Of a stretch of DNA of 64,000 nt, positions 60,611-64,000 are shown piece by piece; position 1 is the first letter of the stretch, and each line of letters starts with the position of its first letter. The notes beneath the pieces were generated by a model that saw only the letters and a program-made list of their open reading frames with translations, made no database searches and was not told the DNA's origin. Both the position numbers and the translations under genes were made by a program. This stretch comes from CAZHRC01 sp964533865 (lineage in GTDB: Bacteria > Bacillota > Clostridia > Tissierellales > Peptoniphilaceae). The DNA lies in NCBI GenBank assembly GCA_964533865.1, contig CAZHRC010000008.1, positions 1 through 64,000 on the forward strand, read 5' to 3'.

Positions 60611-62722
60611 CTAATACCTGAGACCGTAATCTAAACGATATGCGTTGCCGTCTGAATCGACGTAAGCGTATGTCATCCCCTCTGGCAGATACTTGTCTTT
60701 GTCGTAGCCTGGGACGTCGTTTCTGGAGATGCAGTTACCTGCTTCGTCAACGGCGATGACGTCTTCACTCGCAGGAAGGGTCAACGGCAGGACGCCTACT
60801 GGGTTGTAGTTGCCACAGAACACGTCGAATTGGGCGTTGTAGAAAGTATCGTAACCCGCGACAAACGCATCAGCTAACGGCTCGATGTTTCCGACAAGCC
60901 ACGGCAACACAAAGTTCAAACTGATCACCACTTTGCCGCCATTGGCGTGGACGGCATCGGCGATTGCTTTGACGCGATCCAAGTCAGCGAGGGTGGTTTC
61001 ATTGTATGGTGTGCCATCCGTCGCTTTCAGCGGTTTGTTTTCGCATAGAGAGAGCTCTAAGTAGCCCGGCGTAGCACTGAAATACGCCCCTGATTTTGGA
61101 TAGAGGAACAAGAAGGCAACGTCTGCCTCGTTGTAGTCTTCGGTTTGGACGTACGCCCCAATTTCATCGCACGCCGCTTTCGCTTTCACCGTGTTCGGAA
61201 TCGCCTTTTCCGCTTCTTGGTGGAAGGTTTCGATGTAAACTTTTTTGCCCGCCATAGCTTCTTTACTCAATGGAAGGAGGTTGTCTGTGTTTTTCAACAG
61301 GGTTACGGATTTACGGTGGGCGTTTTGCGCTTTTTCCCAACCTTCTGGTTGTTGAACGGCGGCTGTAGCACCGTCTGGATCCACGTATGTCTTTTCATCA
61401 AATAACCCTAGAACGAAGAGCTCTTTTAATAGGCGGACATTGGCTTCGTCGATGCGTTTTTCGGTGATCCAGCCATTTTCATAAGCCGCCTTCAAGTTGA
61501 AAATATCCGATGAATCGGCGACGATATCCGTTCCAGTATTAATGGCTTTTGCAAATCTGGCGGCGATGGTTTTGTCTTCTACGCCCCAGCACATGTTGTT
61601 GACGATACCCGAGTCGGAGTTGATGTAACCTTTAAAGCCCATTTTATCTCTCAGCATATCTTGGATGAAATAGTGGTTAAATGCAATGCCGACCTCTTCA
61701 AACGGTATCTCTTCGCCTTCATAGGTTTGCACAACGCTCTTATCGATGGAAGGCGCGGAATAGTAGGGCATGATCGATGAGCTCTGACGTTTTGCCGCTT
61801 CGACAAAAGGTGGCAGATGGTATTTTTCAAGGCTGCCTTCTGTCGGATAGCAGTTCCACTTTCCTTCTTTGTAGTGGGGATCAAAGCCATTGTCTCTGGC
61901 GCCTCCACCTGGGAAGTGCTTAGTCGTCATGGCAACGCTGTCCGGGCCCAATTCGTCTCCTTGGAATCCATGGATAATACGCCCGATGACATCGGTGATA
62001 AACTCTGGATCTTCGCCAAATGTGCCATATATACGCTGCCATCTCGGATCGGTGACCACGTCGCACATATACATGTAGCCTTTGCGCAATCCTGTCGCGT
62101 GCCACTCTCGACGTGCAGTTTCAGAAAACTCATCGATAAGGGATGCGTCTCCGCCGTCGACGATGTCCCCTTTTGCCGCCGCCGCTAGGCCAAGGGTTCC
62201 TGGCCAAGTAGAGAAAATCCCCACCGCGTCGTTCATCCCAAATACCGGCTCAGCGTTTTCGTTTCTCGAGTTGGATGCGATGATACACGGAATACCTAGA
62301 CGTGTCCCTTCGCAAACCTCGTTCATCGTATTGACCCAAGTCGCAGTATCCTTAGGTTGCCAGTTGTCTCTGAGGATAAAATGGCGAAGGTGCATATTCT
62401 CAATGGTTTCTGTGGTCCCGAATATTTTCGTCTGAGCAAAAATACTCGTGCCTTGTTCGATTTCTTCTTCGTTTAAAATACCGTCATGGCTAGTCAGTTC
62501 AGGATTTTTTTGAGATTTTCCCATCAACCGCGTGTTAATCAACATCATTCCGATTTTTTCGTCGATGTTCATTTGCTCGACAAGGTCTTTTGCCCGAGTT
62601 TCTGGGTCCAATCGCCAATCTTCATAGGCGTCCAATTTCCCGTTTCCATTTAAGTCTTTAAATTGAAAGCCATCGACTTCAATCAGACTTTTGACACGAG
62701 TTTCCAGTTTTGGTTGTTTCAT
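60611..62722 (-). CDS. glycoside hydrolase family 3 protein
   Basis: The 703-residue protein has the GH3 N-terminal barrel and C-terminal sandwich. An EF-hand-like loop DLNGNGKLDAYED at residues 23-35 precedes the barrel and is common in this beta-glucosidase subgroup. KHFPGGGARDNG is the conserved KHF substrate loop, and the nucleophile Asp is in GYINSDSGIV near residue 370. There is no signal peptide, so it probably acts inside the cell on imported oligosaccharides or glycosides. TAAGGAGGAACA precedes the ATG. It is a single gene with no sugar transporter beside it. Confidence 0.93.
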   Translation of the reverse strand: MKQPKLETRVKSLIEVDGFQFKDLNGNGKLDAYEDWRLDPETRAKDLVEQMNIDEKIGMMLINTRLMGKSQKNPELTSHDGILNEEEIEQGTSIFAQTKIFGTTETIENMHLRHFILRDNWQPKDTATWVNTMNEVCEGTRLGIPCIIASNSRNENAEPVFGMNDAVGIFSTWPGTLGLAAAAKGDIVDGGDASLIDEFSETARREWHATGLRKGYMYMCDVVTDPRWQRIYGTFGEDPEFITDVIGRIIHGFQGDELGPDSVAMTTKHFPGGGARDNGFDPHYKEGKWNCYPTEGSLEKYHLPPFVEAAKRQSSSIMPYYSAPSIDKSVVQTYEGEEIPFEEVGIAFNHYFIQDMLRDKMGFKGYINSDSGIVNNMCWGVEDKTIAARFAKAINTGTDIVADSSDIFNLKAAYENGWITEKRIDEANVRLLKELFVLGLFDEKTYVDPDGATAAVQQPEGWEKAQNAHRKSVTLLKNTDNLLPLSKEAMAGKKVYIETFHQEAEKAIPNTVKAKAACDEIGAYVQTEDYNEADVAFLFLYPKSGAYFSATPGYLELSLCENKPLKATDGTPYNETTLADLDRVKAIADAVHANGGKVVISLNFVLPWLVGNIEPLADAFVAGYDTFYNAQFDVFCGNYNPVGVLPLTLPASEDVIAVDEAGNCISRNDVPGYDKDKYLPEGMTYAYVDSDGNAYRLDYGLRY

Positions 62723-62925
62723 TGTTCCTCCTTAAAAGTATCGACAAGTCTCTATTATCACATATCGCTTCTACCGCTCAAGGTTTCGGAAAACCCTTTC
62801 AGTATAAGTTTCTTATATAATACCCAATCTCCAAAAAATATAAACATTTTGTCTCGATGTCGCCATCAAACTTTTCCTCACTGGAGCATCCTTCAACATT
62901 TGATGCCTTTGCCTCTGTGATGCAA

Positions 62926-62958
62926 AACCTCCACCTACGGTTTCCCAGAGGTGGATTT
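62926..62958 (-). terminator. terminator after L,D-transpeptidase gene
   Basis: On the minus strand TCCACCT and AGGTGGA, with flanking A-T pairs, form a stem around CTGGGAAACCGT, followed by GGTTTTG. Confidence 0.65.
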
Positions 62959-62966
62959 TGTATTCT

Positions 62967-64000
62967 TTATTGGTAAGAACTGTCGTAGATGACGACAGGT
63001 GTGCCCACATCCACGTTGTCAAAAAACTTTGGCACCATGTCTGGTGGGGTATTGAGACAACCATGGCTTCCTTGGCTCAGATAGACGCTGCCGCCAAAAG
63101 AGTTCATCCACCACGCGTCGTGTATACCGCAACCCGACCAGTTAAAAGGCATCCAGTAATTGACAAAGGCATTGTAGGTTTCTCCGACGAGATTTCGTTT
63201 GGTCTCTTTGGACCAAATCTGACCGGTTCCCGTCGGGGTGGCTCGTCCAGCCCTATTAGGGTTTCCAGATATAATGTCTGTTTGAACCAAAAGCTCACCA
63301 TCTTTGTACAGCCACATATGCTGGCGATTGAGATCCACTTCGATATAGGTATTTCCAATGTCGTTTGTCGCTCTTTCGTAGCCTTCGATGGCGTAAACCG
63401 GTGTCATAGTCACCGATTCCCCTTTGTTGAGAGCATCGACCAACTGTTGTGTCGTTTTGTCTCGGTCGGTTTGCCAACCGTAGATTCCGCCTGGTACGGT
63501 GACTTCACCGACGCCTGTGGCTTGGAATGTTCGAGTGGCACCATAGGTGTCGTATTCAATAGCCATGTTGACCACGTATTGTCGTACCTTTTCTTCGTCG
63601 ACCACGTACTTTCCTTCGGCGTTTTCAGAGTAGAAGGTCAAAAGCTCTTCCCCTTCTAAGACTTCCTTGCGGTCTGAAAAGTCGTAGGTTAGCTTAAAAT
63701 TCGCCAAGCGGTTCATGGTTTCGGCTTTTTCGATGAGGGCGGGTTCGTCTTTTGCGATCTGTGGTGTGATATACAATTTTTCGGCTTCCAAGTTCAAGGT
63801 TTTAACACCTGTGGAAAAGCCTTTGATCACCGCTTCTTTGATCACTTTTTGATCCACTTGCGTGCCGTACACCTCTGGGACGATCACGTAGTTGTCCCCT
63901 TGTTTTTCCACTTTTGCATCTTGGGATGGGACGACACCTGTTCCCGATACGATGTTGAGGGCTTGAATCACTTGATTGAGCTTCGCCTCGTCGTAGTTTG
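62967..64000 (-). CDS. L,D-transpeptidase (YkuD) with peptidoglycan-binding domain, 5' end outside window
   Basis: The frame is open to the right edge of the window, so at least 344 residues of a longer protein are seen and the start is missing. The first part resembles the PG_binding_4 domain common before YkuD in clostridial enzymes. The YkuD domain (last 130 residues) starts at YIEVDLNRQHMWLYKDG and has the catalytic Cys in SQGSHGCLNTPP. It makes 3-3 cross-links between diaminopimelate residues of peptidoglycan outside the membrane, which fits the meso-DAP made by the lysine operon. An N-terminal membrane anchor is expected but not visible. Confidence 0.93.
   Translation of the reverse strand, partial: NYDEAKLNQVIQALNIVSGTGVVPSQDAKVEKQGDNYVIVPEVYGTQVDQKVIKEAVIKGFSTGVKTLNLEAEKLYITPQIAKDEPALIEKAETMNRLANFKLTYDFSDRKEVLEGEELLTFYSENAEGKYVVDEEKVRQYVVNMAIEYDTYGATRTFQATGVGEVTVPGGIYGWQTDRDKTTQQLVDALNKGESVTMTPVYAIEGYERATNDIGNTYIEVDLNRQHMWLYKDGELLVQTDIISGNPNRAGRATPTGTGQIWSKETKRNLVGETYNAFVNYWMPFNWSGCGIHDAWWMNSFGGSVYLSQGSHGCLNTPPDMVPKFFDNVDVGTPVVIYDSSYQ

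Noticed and set aside
1..64000. CRISPR arrays, tRNA, rRNA, transposase or integrase genes
   Set aside because: None found by eye on either strand. A tRNA scan would be needed to exclude a tRNA firmly.

Overview
The window looks like a chromosomal segment of an anaerobic, amino-acid-fermenting Gram-positive bacterium of the Clostridia/Tissierellia type. The evidence is indirect but consistent: a meso-diaminopimelate dehydrogenase lysine route under a lysine riboswitch, a T-box before valS, an L13-type leader, cell-wall-binding-2 repeats on an amidase, split glycine decarboxylase subunits (GcvPA/GcvPB), PPDK with its DUF299 regulator, an ECF transporter core, NuoE/NuoF-type soluble flavoprotein modules, no outer-membrane genes, and strong AGGAGG ribosome sites with TTG and GTG starts. 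I cannot name the species. No rRNA, tRNA or CRISPR array was seen.

Layout. 1-590: a gene-free mosaic of direct and inverted repeats. 648-1427: a diaminopimelate-epimerase-fold racemase. 1.5-7.7 kb (minus): hslO, a cold-shock gene, a methyltransferase, folC, and valS behind a T-box. 7.9-11.3 kb (plus): PPDK regulator and ppdK. 11.4-16.3 kb (minus): CWB2 amidase, MgtA-type ATPase, flavodoxin. 16.4-21.7 kb (minus): lysine operon lysA-asd-dapA-dapB-ddh. 21.7-25 kb (minus): a lactococcin-972-type bacteriocin operon that carries a nonsense codon, a lost start codon and a frameshift. 25.1-26.2 kb: trpS. 26.2-26.5 kb: repeats. 26.5-32.2 kb (minus): glycine cleavage operon gcvT-gcvH-gcvPA-gcvPB-lpd, divergent from a ferredoxin-tailed aldo/keto reductase. 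33.6-38.9 kb: YfcC-type permease, M20 amidohydrolase and AGCS symporter (minus), with a divergent AraC regulator.

39.0-44.9 kb (minus): nuoE-nuoF plus a 1192-residue fusion of ferredoxin, GltD-like flavoprotein and degenerate molybdopterin domain, probably a soluble NAD(P)H/ferredoxin electron-transfer complex. 45.2-47.0 kb: an unfamiliar protein with an HPr-kinase/PEPCK-like P-loop domain. 47.0-48.7 kb: AEC permease and HAD phosphatase. 48.7-49.8 kb: rplM-rpsI. 49.8-53.1 kb: a small secreted protein followed by three membrane proteins and an ABC ATPase, a candidate undescribed peptide export/immunity system. 53.4-55.7 kb: DUF5662-like protein, MFS transporter, small membrane protein. 55.7-59.0 kb: ecfA1-ecfA2-ecfT-truA. 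59.1-64.0 kb: aspartate kinase, GH3 glycosidase and a partial L,D-transpeptidase.

How the parts fit. Aspartate kinase (59.1 kb) and the riboswitch operon together supply lysine and the meso-diaminopimelate of peptidoglycan, which the amidase and L,D-transpeptidase then remodel. The glycine cleavage system, NuoEF-type complex and PPDK fit redox and pyruvate/PEP balancing in amino-acid fermentation. ecfA1-ecfA2-ecfT-truA and rplM-rpsI are adjacent in many Firmicutes; here about 6 kb of accessory genes lies between them, so 49.8-55.7 kb is the most island-like stretch. The two small-peptide/ABC loci (21.7-24.8 and 49.8-53.1 kb) and the repeat mosaics are the regions most worth a second look.
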